Source: CALZKI01 sp045124055
Lineage (GTDB): Bacteria > Bacillota > Clostridia > Lachnospirales > Lachnospiraceae
Direction: 5' to 3'
Length of the DNA: 64,000 bases
Assembly: GCA_045124055.1 (NCBI GenBank)
Contig: JBGVKZ010000017.1
Coordinates: forward strand, 1-64,000
In this document: piece by piece, positions 24,825 to 34,350 of the stretch
Layout of the letters: each line of letters begins with the position of its first letter
How positions within the stretch are numbered: the stretch's first letter is position 1
The notes under the pieces: model-generated
Told to the model about the DNA's origin: nothing
What the model saw: only the letters and a program-made list of their open reading frames with translations
The model's database searches: none
Program-made: the position numbers and the translations under genes

Positions 24825-25883
24825 ATGGCAAAACCAAAGATTATTGTTGCAGATTTGGACGTAAATTACATTTTCCCACTACAACAAAAGATAGTGGAAG
24901 AATTTTTTGAAAAGATAGATTTAGAAATCATTACAAGTGAAGCATATTTGAGTCAATTTTTTTCATCTCCACAGCACGCGGAAATTCTTATTATTGCAGA
25001 AGACTTATATGATAGCTCAATACAAAGGCATAATATCAGCAATATCTTTGTAATGACAGAGCAGCAAAGAGAAGAACAGACTGCGGAATTAAATGTGAAT
25101 CGAATTTTTAAATATACAAGCATTAAAGAAATTTTTAATGAAATTACAGGGAAAAGTGCAGAGGCATTGAAGGTTGAAAATAGTGGAAAAAAAGAGCCCC
25201 AGGTACTTTTGCTTTATTCGGTATGCGGTGGAGTGGGAAAAACTACCGTGGCATTAGGCATTAGTGGGTGTTTACAGAAAAACTATAAAAAGGTTTTGTA
25301 TATCAACGCTGAGCGGTTACAAACTTTTGGTCGTATGCTGGATAATAGTACACCTATTGCACCGGCAGATGTATACGCCAGACTTACCAATCCATCACCC
25401 AATGTGTACCAGGAGATTAAACATACCATTCGAAAAGAAGGGTTTCACTATTTACCGCCTTTTAAAGCAGCTATTATGTCCTTGGGGCTTAAGTATTCTG
25501 TGTATGAAAAAATTGCGTTGTCCGCAAAGAAATACGGCGAATATGATTACATTGTTATTGATGCGGACTCTACTTTTGATGAAGAAAAGGCAAGTTTAAT
25601 CAACATAGCCGACAAAGTAATTGTGGTAACAAACCAAACCAGTGCTTCCGTATTTGCTACAAATATGCTGGCAAATAATATTAATGGAATTGGAAACGAC
25701 AAATACATTTTCTTATGTAATAACTTTGACAAAGACAGCGAAAATGCATTAATTTCGCCAAATGTGGAAATGAAATTTTCGGTGAATGAATACATAGGGC
25801 ATTTCCCACACTATGAAAAGATGAAAGTAGAAGGGTTAGCTGGCGAAAGCGATATGCAAAAAGTAGCATTTCTAGCTATTTAG
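24825..25883 (+). CDS. MinD/ParA-like ATPase with receiver-like N-terminus (CpaE-like)
   Basis: This 352-residue protein has an N-terminal alpha/beta domain of about 110 residues that looks like a degenerate receiver, then a P-loop ATPase with CGGVGKTT (about residue 132) and the Walker B-like YDYIVIDADST. The lysine that normally opens the deviant ParA/MinD Walker A (KGGVGKT) is replaced by cysteine, so dimerisation-dependent hydrolysis may be altered. CpaE/TadZ proteins of this layout position pilus machines at the pole; by analogy this one could position the secretion machine. It sits 10 bases before the EsaB-like gene. Confidence 0.8.
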   Translation: MAKPKIIVADLDVNYIFPLQQKIVEEFFEKIDLEIITSEAYLSQFFSSPQHAEILIIAEDLYDSSIQRHNISNIFVMTEQQREEQTAELNVNRIFKYTSIKEIFNEITGKSAEALKVENSGKKEPQVLLLYSVCGGVGKTTVALGISGCLQKNYKKVLYINAERLQTFGRMLDNSTPIAPADVYARLTNPSPNVYQEIKHTIRKEGFHYLPPFKAAIMSLGLKYSVYEKIALSAKKYGEYDYIVIDADSTFDEEKASLINIADKVIVVTNQTSASVFATNMLANNINGIGNDKYIFLCNNFDKDSENALISPNVEMKFSVNEYIGHFPHYEKMKVEGLAGESDMQKVAFLAI

Positions 25884-25893
25884 GAGAAAAAAT

Positions 25894-26148
25894 ATGGAAC
25901 GAGATAAGGCAATCATTATATTCAATATCCATAAAAGAAATCAGACCGTGGACTTGGAAGTACCACTGGATATTTCTGCCAATGAATTGGTAGTAGCCTT
26001 GAATACTGCTTATGATTTGGGGATAAATGTAGACGATATAAAAAACTGTTATTTGAAAGCAGAAAATCCGATTGCGTTGTTAAAGGGCAACAGACTTTTA
26101 TCAGAATTTGGGATTCGCAATGGAAGTGTAATTCATTATACGGAATAG
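25894..26148 (+). CDS. EsaB/YukD-family ubiquitin-like T7SS protein
   Basis: This 84-residue protein is predicted to have a ubiquitin-like beta-grasp fold: two N-terminal strands (KAIIIFNI and QTVDLEVPLDI), a helix (ANELVVALNTAYDL) and a final GSVIHYTE strand. Size, fold pattern and position immediately before essC match EsaB/YukD, a small cytoplasmic component required for T7SSb function. RBS AGGAG precedes ATG 25894, and ten bases separate it from essC. Confidence 0.88.
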   Translation: MERDKAIIIFNIHKRNQTVDLEVPLDISANELVVALNTAYDLGINVDDIKNCYLKAENPIALLKGNRLLSEFGIRNGSVIHYTE

Positions 26149-26157
26149 GGGATAAGT

Positions 26158-29100
26158 ATGGCAGAACGCAGATATAAGATTATCATTTCAAACAAGAATA
26201 TTTATAAGGAGATAGAACTAGCTCCAAATTTGCAGGAATTAAAAGTGGGAACAGGTTCAGATTGTGAAATTAGATTACGCAAAGATATTTTTTTCGAGGC
26301 AATAGAGTTTACCTTACTACGAAATGATGAAAGATGGAGTGTGGTGTGTGCAGATAATATCTATTTGTCAACAGGAGATGTAAGAAAACTTTTTACAAAG
26401 GAATTAGAGCATGGAGATGATTTAATAGTTCGATACCAAAACTCTGACAATTTTGTATTTAACCTGATGTTTGTACTAGATTTCGAATATGAGGAAAAGG
26501 CATATGATTTAATGATAGACATATCTTCAATCTCAAAAGTTAAAATTGGAGGAACTAACGATTGTCAGATTTATATAAAGAGTATCTTTGTTGGAAATGA
26601 TAACTTGGAAATAGAACAGTCAAATGGGGAATTCTTTTTAAAAAGAGATACAACTCAATATGGTATTTATCTAAATGGAAAGAAAAATAGTACAGAAGCT
26701 AAACTAGAGGAAAATGATTTTATATCCATTGCCGATTTTAGTTTTTGCCTTAAAAGTGGGAAATTGTATACATCCAAAAAAGAATATTTGGAAATTAGGG
26801 GACTAAAAGCCTTTACTGTTACAAATAGCAAAAGTCATCATAAATATCCTAAATTTAATAGAAGTACAAGAATAAAATCAATACTACCTACGGAAAAAAT
26901 TGAAATTTTAGACCCACCAGCGGCACCACAGAAGCCAAGTGGAAATATTATTATGAAATTATTACCAGCACTTGCGATGTTGGCATTAACCATTGTTATG
27001 CGTGGGATTATGAGTAATTCTGGCGGTGCATACGTATGGATGAGTGTATGTACTATGAGTTTAGGCATTATTACATCTGTGGTGGGTATAGTTAACGATA
27101 GAAAGAAATATAAAGCGAATGTAGTTGAGAGAGAAAATAAATATGGTCAGTACATTGAAAATAAAGAAGGCGAAATTAGAGAATGTCGCAAAATGGAAGC
27201 CAAACTTTTAGAAGATACTTTTTATAGTGTAGATAAAGAAATAGGGCTTGTGGAGGAGTTTTCACCGCACTTATTTAATCGAGAAGTAGACGATGATGAT
27301 TACCTAGAAATCAGATTAGGAACTGGAAGAAGTAAGGCCATTAGAGAAATAGAGTATAAGAAACAAGAAACGTTCGAAGCAATGGATGAAATGGCTAATA
27401 TTCCTATAAATATTGCTGAAAAATATAAATTCATTGATAAAACACCAATTACGATTGGTTTAAAGTATATTAACGCAATGGGTATCGTAGGAGAAAGATA
27501 TTATCTATATGGTTTATTAAAAACGATAATACTGGATTTAGCTATAAGACATTATTATACCGATTTAAAGATGTTTCTAATTATTGACGAGACAAGAAGT
27601 GAACAGTTTCGGTGGATACGTTTATTGCCACATTTACAAAATGAACAGATGGGCATTCGTAATATTGTTTGTGATGTGGATAGTAAAAATTTACTATTTG
27701 AATACCTTTATAAAGAGTTATCGCGTAGGGATGCAGAAGATAATGTTAATCAGGATATCGTTATATTTGTATATGATGATGTGGGACTGAAAAGACACCC
27801 TATTTCTAGATATATTGATAAGGCAGCCAGCTTGCGAGTACATTTTATTTTTTTTGATGAGTATGAAGAATTTTTACCTAATGGATGCTCTAGTATAGTT
27901 CACTTGGAAAATCACGAACAAGGAAAAGTTGTTTTAGCAAGTGATTATACACAGGAAAGGACGTTTACATATACAACGATAAAAGATGGAGTAGCAGCTA
28001 AAGTGGTTAATAAACTTTCACCAGTATATTGTGAAGAAGTAAGCTTGGAAGGTTCATTAACCAAGAATATAACGCTATTTGAATTGCTCAATATTTTAAG
28101 TGTTGAGGATATAGATTTAGAGAAGAATTGGGCAAATTCTATGGTCTATAAGTCAATGGCGGCTCCCCTAGGTGTCAAAGCTAAAAATCAGGTCGTTTGT
28201 TTAGATCTAAATGAAAAACATCATGGCCCACATGGATTGGTAGCAGGCACGACAGGTTCGGGTAAGTCGGAAATTATTCAGACATATATTTTGTCAATGG
28301 CAACAATCTTTCATCCATATGAAGTGGGTTTCGTAATAATAGACTTTAAAGGTGGTGGAATGGTAAATCAATTTAAAAATTTGCCACACCTTATAGGTGC
28401 AATTACGAATATTGATGGCCGTGAAATTAATCGGTCTCTTTTATCAATCAAAGCGGAGTTGAAGAAAAGACAGGCACTTTTTGCTGAGTACGGAGTAAAT
28501 CATATAGATTCCTATATAAAATTGTTTCGACAGGGTAAAACACAGATTCCTTTGCCACACTTAATTCTAATTGTAGATGAGTTTGCAGAACTTAAGATGG
28601 ATCAGCCAGAATTTATGAAAGAATTAATTAGTGCGGCACGTATTGGACGAAGTTTGGGAGTGCATTTGATATTAGCAACACAAAAACCTAGTGGTGTAGT
28701 AGATGCACAGATATGGTCGAATTCTAAATTTAAGCTATGTCTTAAAGTACAGAATAAAGAGGATAGTAACGAAGTACTAAAAACGCCATTGGCAGCAGAA
28801 ATTAAAGAGCCGGGACGAGCATATCTTCAAGTTGGAAATAATGAAATATTTGATTTGTTTCAATCTGCGTATAGTGGAGCACCGAGTAATGTTGATGATA
28901 CAAAATCTCAGAAATCTTTTGTGATAAATCAACTTGAATTATCAGGAAAACGAACAGTAGTTTATTCGAAACAAAAACAAAAAAGTGATGATAATGCAGA
29001 AACACAGTTGAATGCGATAGTAGAATATGTTGCAGCCTATTGCAGAAACCATAATATTATGTCTCTACCAGGAATTTGTTTGCCACCATTAAGAGATATG

Positions 29101-30702
29101 ATTAATTATTCAGAGGCAACGAATACATACGATAGTATTAATACAATTATACCACTTGGAATTTATGATGATCCTGATAATCAGTTGCAGAAGGAAGTAA
29201 CGCTAAATATATCAGAGGGTAATACTGTAATAATTGGTTCTTCGCAGTATGGTAAAACAAATCTTTTACAGACAATTATCAGAGGGTTATCAAGTTTATA
29301 TAAACCAAGTGAAATTAATATGTATATTTTAGATTTTGGTTCTATGGCGTTGAAAGTATTTGATGAATTGAATCACGTAGGGGGAGTGGTAGTCGCGACA
29401 GATGATGAAAAAATGAAGAATTTTATACGATTGATACGTACAGAAATGAAAGTAAGAAAAGAAATTTTTTCTAAAATCGGAATTACTTCTTTTTCATCAT
29501 ATAAAGAAGCAGGGAATACGGATATGCCACACATTGTTATAATGGTGGATAATTTTATAGCACTAAAAGAATTATATTCAGAATATGAAGAAGATATTCT
29601 GAATATTTGTAGGGAAGGTGTAGCTGTAGGTATCACTCTGATTATTACGGCTATGCAGACGAATGGTATTAGCTATAAATATATGAGTAATTTTTCAAAT
29701 AGAATATGTATGTATTGTAATCAAAGAGATGAATATGGAACTGTATTAGATAGATGTCGTATGGAGCCTAAAAATGTACCAGGACGCGGTCTATTAACAA
29801 TTAATAAACTAATATATGAATATCAGACATATCTTGCTTTTGAAGGTACAAAGGAAATCGAAAGAGTTAATAAAATTAAGGAATTTGTTGTAGAGACAAA
29901 TTTAAAAACAGGAAAAGTCAAAGCAAAGAGAATACCAGAAGTGCCTCAAAATTTGGATATGGATTATATAAAAGAAAATGCAATGCAGCTTCTTGAAAAT
30001 GGTTTAAAGGTTCCGACAGGTATTGATTATGATACTGTTGAATTTTGCACAGTTGATTTGCTAAAAGCCAATACGATTGGTATTACAGGAAAAGAAAAAT
30101 TTGGCAAAACAAATCTTGTAAAACTTATTGTTTCTTATTTGCAAAGACAAGTATTTGATATTGCATCAAAAGTCTATATTATTGATGATTACGAAAAACA
30201 GTTACAAGGTATATCAACATATGGAATTGTAGAAAAGTATTCGGTTAATCTTAGTGAATTTGAAGAAATATTATTAGAGATTGAGGAGGAGTTGAAGCAA
30301 CGTTTGCAGATGGTTCAAGATGCAGGAATAGAGGTAATTGATAATGAGCCATTGATTTTATTTATTATACAAAATAATGAAATATATTCCCCGGATGGTA
30401 TAAGCAAAGCTACGGTAGAGATGTATAAACGTATTTTAAAAAATTATCACAATATGAAGATTTGTTTTCTATTTGCAAATATTGAAAATACAAGTATTGC
30501 ATATGGTGCAACTGAAATGCTTAAAGCAGTGAAAGAGTATAAGTATCTTTTTGCTATGGAGGATTTAAGTAATTTGAAACTAATAGACATTAATGCAAAT
30601 ACATTACGCAAATTCAAAAAGCCAGTAGAAAGAGGAGATGCATATTTAATCACAGATAAAGGCATTGAGAAACAGAAAATTATTCACATGAAGGAGGAGT
30701 GA
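26158..30702 (+). CDS. essC: EssC-type FtsK/SpoIIIE ATPase of the type VII secretion system
   Basis: This 1514-residue motor ATPase is the central membrane component of T7SSb. Two FHA-like domains occupy about residues 1-215. Then come the EssC-typical FNRST...LPTEKIEILDPPAAP region and two spans (about 263-283 and 289-309). Three P-loop domains follow: D1 with GTTGSGKSEI (about 697) and LILIVDEFAEL (about 803); D2 with SSQYGKTN (about 1027); D3 with KEKFGKTN (about 1309). D1 has a complete Walker A and B; D2 and D3 have weaker Walker A loops, and D3 has FIIQNNE in place of a Walker B acid. From this gene onward the DNA looks more AT-rich than the signalling genes upstream. Substrate choice in EssC proteins maps to the C-terminal domains. 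Confidence 0.95.
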   Translation: MAERRYKIIISNKNIYKEIELAPNLQELKVGTGSDCEIRLRKDIFFEAIEFTLLRNDERWSVVCADNIYLSTGDVRKLFTKELEHGDDLIVRYQNSDNFVFNLMFVLDFEYEEKAYDLMIDISSISKVKIGGTNDCQIYIKSIFVGNDNLEIEQSNGEFFLKRDTTQYGIYLNGKKNSTEAKLEENDFISIADFSFCLKSGKLYTSKKEYLEIRGLKAFTVTNSKSHHKYPKFNRSTRIKSILPTEKIEILDPPAAPQKPSGNIIMKLLPALAMLALTIVMRGIMSNSGGAYVWMSVCTMSLGIITSVVGIVNDRKKYKANVVERENKYGQYIENKEGEIRECRKMEAKLLEDTFYSVDKEIGLVEEFSPHLFNREVDDDDYLEIRLGTGRSKAIREIEYKKQETFEAMDEMANIPINIAEKYKFIDKTPITIGLKYINAMGIVGERYYLYGLLKTIILDLAIRHYYTDLKMFLIIDETRSEQFRWIRLLPHLQNEQMGIRNIVCDVDSKNLLFEYLYKELSRRDAEDNVNQDIVIFVYDDVGLKRHPISRYIDKAASLRVHFIFFDEYEEFLPNGCSSIVHLENHEQGKVVLASDYTQERTFTYTTIKDGVAAKVVNKLSPVYCEEVSLEGSLTKNITLFELLNILSVEDIDLEKNWANSMVYKSMAAPLGVKAKNQVVCLDLNEKHHGPHGLVAGTTGSGKSEIIQTYILSMATIFHPYEVGFVIIDFKGGGMVNQFKNLPHLIGAITNIDGREINRSLLSIKAELKKRQALFAEYGVNHIDSYIKLFRQGKTQIPLPHLILIVDEFAELKMDQPEFMKELISAARIGRSLGVHLILATQKPSGVVDAQIWSNSKFKLCLKVQNKEDSNEVLKTPLAAEIKEPGRAYLQVGNNEIFDLFQSAYSGAPSNVDDTKSQKSFVINQLELSGKRTVVYSKQKQKSDDNAETQLNAIVEYVAAYCRNHNIMSLPGICLPPLRDMINYSEATNTYDSINTIIPLGIYDDPDNQLQKEVTLNISEGNTVIIGSSQYGKTNLLQTIIRGLSSLYKPSEINMYILDFGSMALKVFDELNHVGGVVVATDDEKMKNFIRLIRTEMKVRKEIFSKIGITSFSSYKEAGNTDMPHIVIMVDNFIALKELYSEYEEDILNICREGVAVGITLIITAMQTNGISYKYMSNFSNRICMYCNQRDEYGTVLDRCRMEPKNVPGRGLLTINKLIYEYQTYLAFEGTKEIERVNKIKEFVVETNLKTGKVKAKRIPEVPQNLDMDYIKENAMQLLENGLKVPTGIDYDTVEFCTVDLLKANTIGITGKEKFGKTNLVKLIVSYLQRQVFDIASKVYIIDDYEKQLQGISTYGIVEKYSVNLSEFEEILLEIEEELKQRLQMVQDAGIEVIDNEPLILFIIQNNEIYSPDGISKATVEMYKRILKNYHNMKICFLFANIENTSIAYGATEMLKAVKEYKYLFAMEDLSNLKLIDINANTLRKFKKPVERGDAYLITDKGIEKQKIIHMKEE

Positions 30703-30704
30703 AG

Positions 30705-31016
30705 ATGAGTGAAGAAAATACAGGATATGTTAATAAGTTAGATGGACAAACACTCGTAGATGCCATAACCGTTTTTAGTAATGGAATTGAGACCTATAAT
30801 ACCATTAGAACAAACGTGGAAAAGACAAGTACAGCATTGTTTGAAACATGGAGAGGAAAGGGCAGACAACAGTTTGAAACAGACTATTTAAATCTGTATC
30901 AACAATTAGAAGATATTTCGGATATTATGTACGAATTATATGATTTACTGGTAGAAGCATCGGCAGCATATACGCAAGCAGATGAGGAAACTGCTAAAGC
31001 ATTTACAATGCAATAA
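30705..31016 (+). CDS. WXG100-family protein
   Basis: This 103-residue helical hairpin protein has the turn motif ETWRGKGRQQF (W-R-G), the defining WXG100 feature. The C-terminal helix carries YTQADEETAKAF, close to a YxxxD/E secretion signal. It is expected to be secreted by EssC or to pair with a partner substrate. ATG 30705 has AGGAGG eight bases upstream, inside the end of essC, while the in-frame start at 30699 has none. It is the first of four WXG-type genes here. Confidence 0.9.
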   Translation: MSEENTGYVNKLDGQTLVDAITVFSNGIETYNTIRTNVEKTSTALFETWRGKGRQQFETDYLNLYQQLEDISDIMYELYDLLVEASAAYTQADEETAKAFTMQ

Positions 31017-31031
31017 TAGGAGGAAACACAG

Positions 31032-31547
31032 ATGAGTTATCTTAGTGCTCTACAAAATCAATTGTCGGCCTTAAATAATCAAAAAGCAGGAATAGAGTCT
31101 CAGATTAGTCTATATAAAAACAGAAGTGCAGATATTACAGATTTAATAAACAGTTTAAAGAATATTGTAGACAATGAATATTGTGAGGCAAATATACAGG
31201 CATCAATAGCGAGTGGAAGTATAAATCTTGCTATAACAGGGACAAGTTGTCCGGGGGCGGTTGAAGAACAAATTTATAGTGATTTTGAGAAAAATAGTGA
31301 ACAAGATGTTAAGGTGTCAAGTGCAGTAGCAAATTTGACTACGGAACTTAATAATACAAATGCAAAAATCGACAGCCTAGGTGTTGATTTAGCAAAAGTT
31401 AATCAAAATATCAGTAATAAACAAAGAGAAATAAATAGCGAAAAATTAAGGTTAGCAGAAGAAGAACGAAAGCGAAAAGAAGAAGAAAAAAGAAAATTAG
31501 CAGAGAGTGCAGCAATGACACTTAAGAAGGTGTTTAAGGGGGTATAA
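31032..31547 (+). CDS. Coiled-coil T7SS accessory protein (YwqI/DUF5082-like)
   Basis: This 171-residue protein is predicted to be mostly helical, with heptad-like N- and C-terminal segments (LSALNNQKAGIESQISLYKN and a highly charged EEERKRKEEEKRK near residues 146-158). Proteins of this type sit just before LXG-like effectors in Firmicute T7SS operons and act as helical partners or targeting chaperones. The assignment is by layout rather than by a diagnostic motif. It is two bases from the candidate effector gene. Confidence 0.65.
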   Translation: MSYLSALQNQLSALNNQKAGIESQISLYKNRSADITDLINSLKNIVDNEYCEANIQASIASGSINLAITGTSCPGAVEEQIYSDFEKNSEQDVKVSSAVANLTTELNNTNAKIDSLGVDLAKVNQNISNKQREINSEKLRLAEEERKRKEEEKRKLAESAAMTLKKVFKGV

Positions 31548-31548
31548 G

Positions 31549-32973
31549 ATGGCAAGTATAGTTTTTGATTATGAAAGATTTGAGGATATAGCTGCAGAAT
31601 TATCAGATTTAATCAGTAGTCTTAATACATATCAGCAGGATATGCAAACCAATGCCATTAACAAATTTGCAAACATAGAAGGAGGCACTTCGGTATATTT
31701 GGATACGGCAGAGGAATATTTGATAGAAAAAAAGAATGAGTTAAGTGCAAAAGCAGCCACTTATCAGGATTTGGCAACACAATTTGCTACATTGTTAAAT
31801 CATGCACAAGTGACGGATGATGGCGTGGTTACAATATTACTCAATAATCAAACTGATTTTTACGAAGATTATCAGCATTTAGTATCTACGGAGGACTGGT
31901 CATGGCTTGCAGAATTACGAGCCGATTGCGAATGGTTTGATTGGATTTGTAATCAATTATCTAAAATAGATACTGCCATATCTGACCTTTTTGCAGATAT
32001 TGAGTATTGGTGGAATTGCGAAGGTGGGAAAGAAATTGCACTTGTTGTTTTAGCTGTAATAGGAACAATTGCAGCAATTGTAATTTTTATAGCATCTTTT
32101 CCACTTTCTACAATTGTAGCAATATTTGAATGTATAGGTGCAGCAATTGCAGTGATCAATGCATTTGCTAATTTAGGAACATCTATTGCGGCAGCGATTA
32201 GCATTAGTAATGGTGATCCGACATGGGCAAAAATATATGGGGGACAAGATAAATTATCTGATGTACTTAGACAATGGAATACAGGTAGTGGTGGTTGGAA
32301 TAGGGTTATAAATATAGCTGCAGGCTTAATAGATACAGCAGAGATAGTTTGTGATGTTGTGACGCTTGGAGCGTCGATTAAAGATATTGGAAACAATTTT
32401 AACAAAACTAAAGATAAAATAAAGCATCTGTTTAATAAAGATACAGGACCAATATCATATTTTAAAGAGTATAAATATAAAGAAGTGCTTGACTATAACA
32501 TTTGGGGAAAACCAACTGGAACTAAATGGGTATTGGATGCAGATGCTAATAGTGTGGTTAAAACGCAATTTACATGGAATTCTATTAAAAATGGTATGAA
32601 TCATTATAATATTAATCTACAAGGGTTTAAAGACACATTGAGATATAATTTGAAATATAACGATATGACTGGTAGTTTTGCAGAAGGTATTGCTTGGGAG
32701 CATAGAAAAGATTTTCTCAAAGGATTTGGAAAGAGTATCGAACGAAGTAAGAATACTGTCGAAAGTTTAGTACTTGGTGAGTTCGATGCTACAAAAGAAA
32801 TATCAACAAGAGTATTTGAGTCATCTAAAATGGGAAAAATTGTAAAGAAGACAGGGATTCCCAAATTAGTTGGAGAGACAATCGGTTTTGACCATATGCC
32901 TAGTGGAGTATACCAGAAAATAGAAAACTTTAGCGAGAATACTATAAAAAACCCAGCAGGAGCTGTGATTTGA
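31549..32973 (+). CDS. Candidate T7SS effector (LXG-like N-terminus, unknown C-terminal domain)
   Basis: This 474-residue protein has three parts: a helical N-terminal domain of about 120 residues like those that mediate T7SS export, a hydrophobic glycine/alanine-rich region (about residues 160-240, GKEIALVVLAVIGTIAAIVI and following) and a charged C-terminal domain (about 290-474) that I do not recognise. The coiled-coil partner gene two bases upstream, ATG 31549 behind GGGGG, and WXG100 genes on both sides support an effector role. No known toxin motif is visible and no dedicated immunity gene follows directly; the next gene encodes a TPR protein. The hydrophobic stretch could mean a pore former or a membrane-inserting stalk. 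Confidence 0.6.
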   Translation: MASIVFDYERFEDIAAELSDLISSLNTYQQDMQTNAINKFANIEGGTSVYLDTAEEYLIEKKNELSAKAATYQDLATQFATLLNHAQVTDDGVVTILLNNQTDFYEDYQHLVSTEDWSWLAELRADCEWFDWICNQLSKIDTAISDLFADIEYWWNCEGGKEIALVVLAVIGTIAAIVIFIASFPLSTIVAIFECIGAAIAVINAFANLGTSIAAAISISNGDPTWAKIYGGQDKLSDVLRQWNTGSGGWNRVINIAAGLIDTAEIVCDVVTLGASIKDIGNNFNKTKDKIKHLFNKDTGPISYFKEYKYKEVLDYNIWGKPTGTKWVLDADANSVVKTQFTWNSIKNGMNHYNINLQGFKDTLRYNLKYNDMTGSFAEGIAWEHRKDFLKGFGKSIERSKNTVESLVLGEFDATKEISTRVFESSKMGKIVKKTGIPKLVGETIGFDHMPSGVYQKIENFSENTIKNPAGAVI

Positions 32974-33014
32974 ATATAGATTTGAGACCATATAAGTTAG
33001 AAGGAGCGTAAATA

Positions 33015-34340
33015 ATGGAAAATCAAAATTTACAAGAATACATTAATCAAGCAATAGTACTAATGGGACAAGATGAGTATAAAGAAGCATTGATTTATTT
33101 GGATAAAGCAGAAAAAGAAGAACGTTTTTCAGCAGATGTGTATGTGAAAAAAGGTTTGTGCTATGCAAATATTGGAGATTATGAAAGTGCTAAAAAAGAA
33201 TTTGAAAAATCTCTTAAAATAAATCGTCAAAATGGCATTGTATATTACCACTTGGGCTGTGTGGAACTCTTTTTAGATAATAAAGAAGGTTGTATTGAAT
33301 TATTTAACAATGCGATTGCCAATGGCTTTGATGATGCACAAGTTTTCTATAGCTTAGGCATGTTATTTGAGGAAGATGGGGAAGTAGAATTAGCATTAAG
33401 AAATTATGCGAAGGCGATTTATAAAGACCCTAATCGGACAGAAATTAGAATTAGAAAAGTGCGTTTGTTAATCACAAAAGGAAAATTAAAAGAAGCGTTA
33501 AAAGATTTGAATGAATTAATTTCTTCTAATCCAGATGCCTTTGAAGGATATCATTTGATGATTTTGACTTTGATTGAATTGAAAAAGTATGAAGAAGCAT
33601 TAGAAATCATTGAGCATGCAATGAATCTTTTTCCCAATGATACAAGATTTGCAATTGATAAAGCATCACTAATGATTTCAAAAGAGGAGTATGAAGATGC
33701 CATTCAATATTTAGAATTTGTAGAAACCAATTATGAAACAGGCGAAGAAATTCAAAGAAGTATACATATGGAAAAGGCAAGAGCATACGCTTTTACAGAA
33801 AATGTAGAAAAAACAATTGAGAGCTTAGAGAATGTCCAAAAAATTTCAGAAACTAGTGAAAGCCCGTATTTAGATGCAGAGGCTAGTTATTTACTTATGA
33901 ATTGTTATTTTACTGTTGAACAATATGAAAAAGTAATTGAATGTGCAAATAAATTAAAAAGACTTGAAAAGGAGAATAAATATTCTCTCGCAGCTCATTA
34001 CTACGAAGCATTAGCTATTAAGAAATTGGGTAATGAGGAAGAAGCACAAAAATTATTTAAGGATTCAATTTCAGTGTGTAGAAGTGTTTCGTTAAAAAAT
34101 CCGGGAAATATGGAAAGTTATGTTTTCCGAATTATGTCGTTGCGAGAAATAGGCGAATTTGAAAAGGCTTTAGAACTGGTAGATTATCTTGTTAAAGTCG
34201 CAGGAAGTATGGCAGAAATACATACATTACGTGCAATGATTTTAGAAGATTTGGGACGAGTGGATGAAGCGAAAAAGGAAAAAGAAAATGTAACAGAAAT
34301 TGGTGGGATTATGACTGAGTTAGCATTCAATAAACAGTAG
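33015..34340 (+). CDS. TPR-repeat protein
   Basis: This 441-residue soluble protein consists of about ten tetratricopeptide repeats (for example A-x-VYVKKGLCYANIGDYESA, VYYHLGCVELFLDN and VFYSLGMLFEEDGEVELA). TPR scaffolds bind peptides or partner proteins. Between a candidate effector and WXG100 genes it may be a cytoplasmic chaperone that keeps substrates export-ready, or a link to the FHA signalling proteins; both are inferences. RBS AAGGAG precedes ATG 33015. Confidence 0.85.
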   Translation: MENQNLQEYINQAIVLMGQDEYKEALIYLDKAEKEERFSADVYVKKGLCYANIGDYESAKKEFEKSLKINRQNGIVYYHLGCVELFLDNKEGCIELFNNAIANGFDDAQVFYSLGMLFEEDGEVELALRNYAKAIYKDPNRTEIRIRKVRLLITKGKLKEALKDLNELISSNPDAFEGYHLMILTLIELKKYEEALEIIEHAMNLFPNDTRFAIDKASLMISKEEYEDAIQYLEFVETNYETGEEIQRSIHMEKARAYAFTENVEKTIESLENVQKISETSESPYLDAEASYLLMNCYFTVEQYEKVIECANKLKRLEKENKYSLAAHYYEALAIKKLGNEEEAQKLFKDSISVCRSVSLKNPGNMESYVFRIMSLREIGEFEKALELVDYLVKVAGSMAEIHTLRAMILEDLGRVDEAKKEKENVTEIGGIMTELAFNKQ

Positions 34341-34350
34341 GGGTGATGAG

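Noticed and set aside
24825..25883. Plasmid or chromosome partitioning ParA
   Set aside because: No ParB gene or parS sites are present; the signature lysine is missing and the gene is embedded in the T7SS operon.
31953..32405. 150-codon minus-strand frame inside the candidate effector
   Set aside because: It mirrors the hydrophobic stretch of the sense gene; no start signal and no resemblance to an immunity protein.
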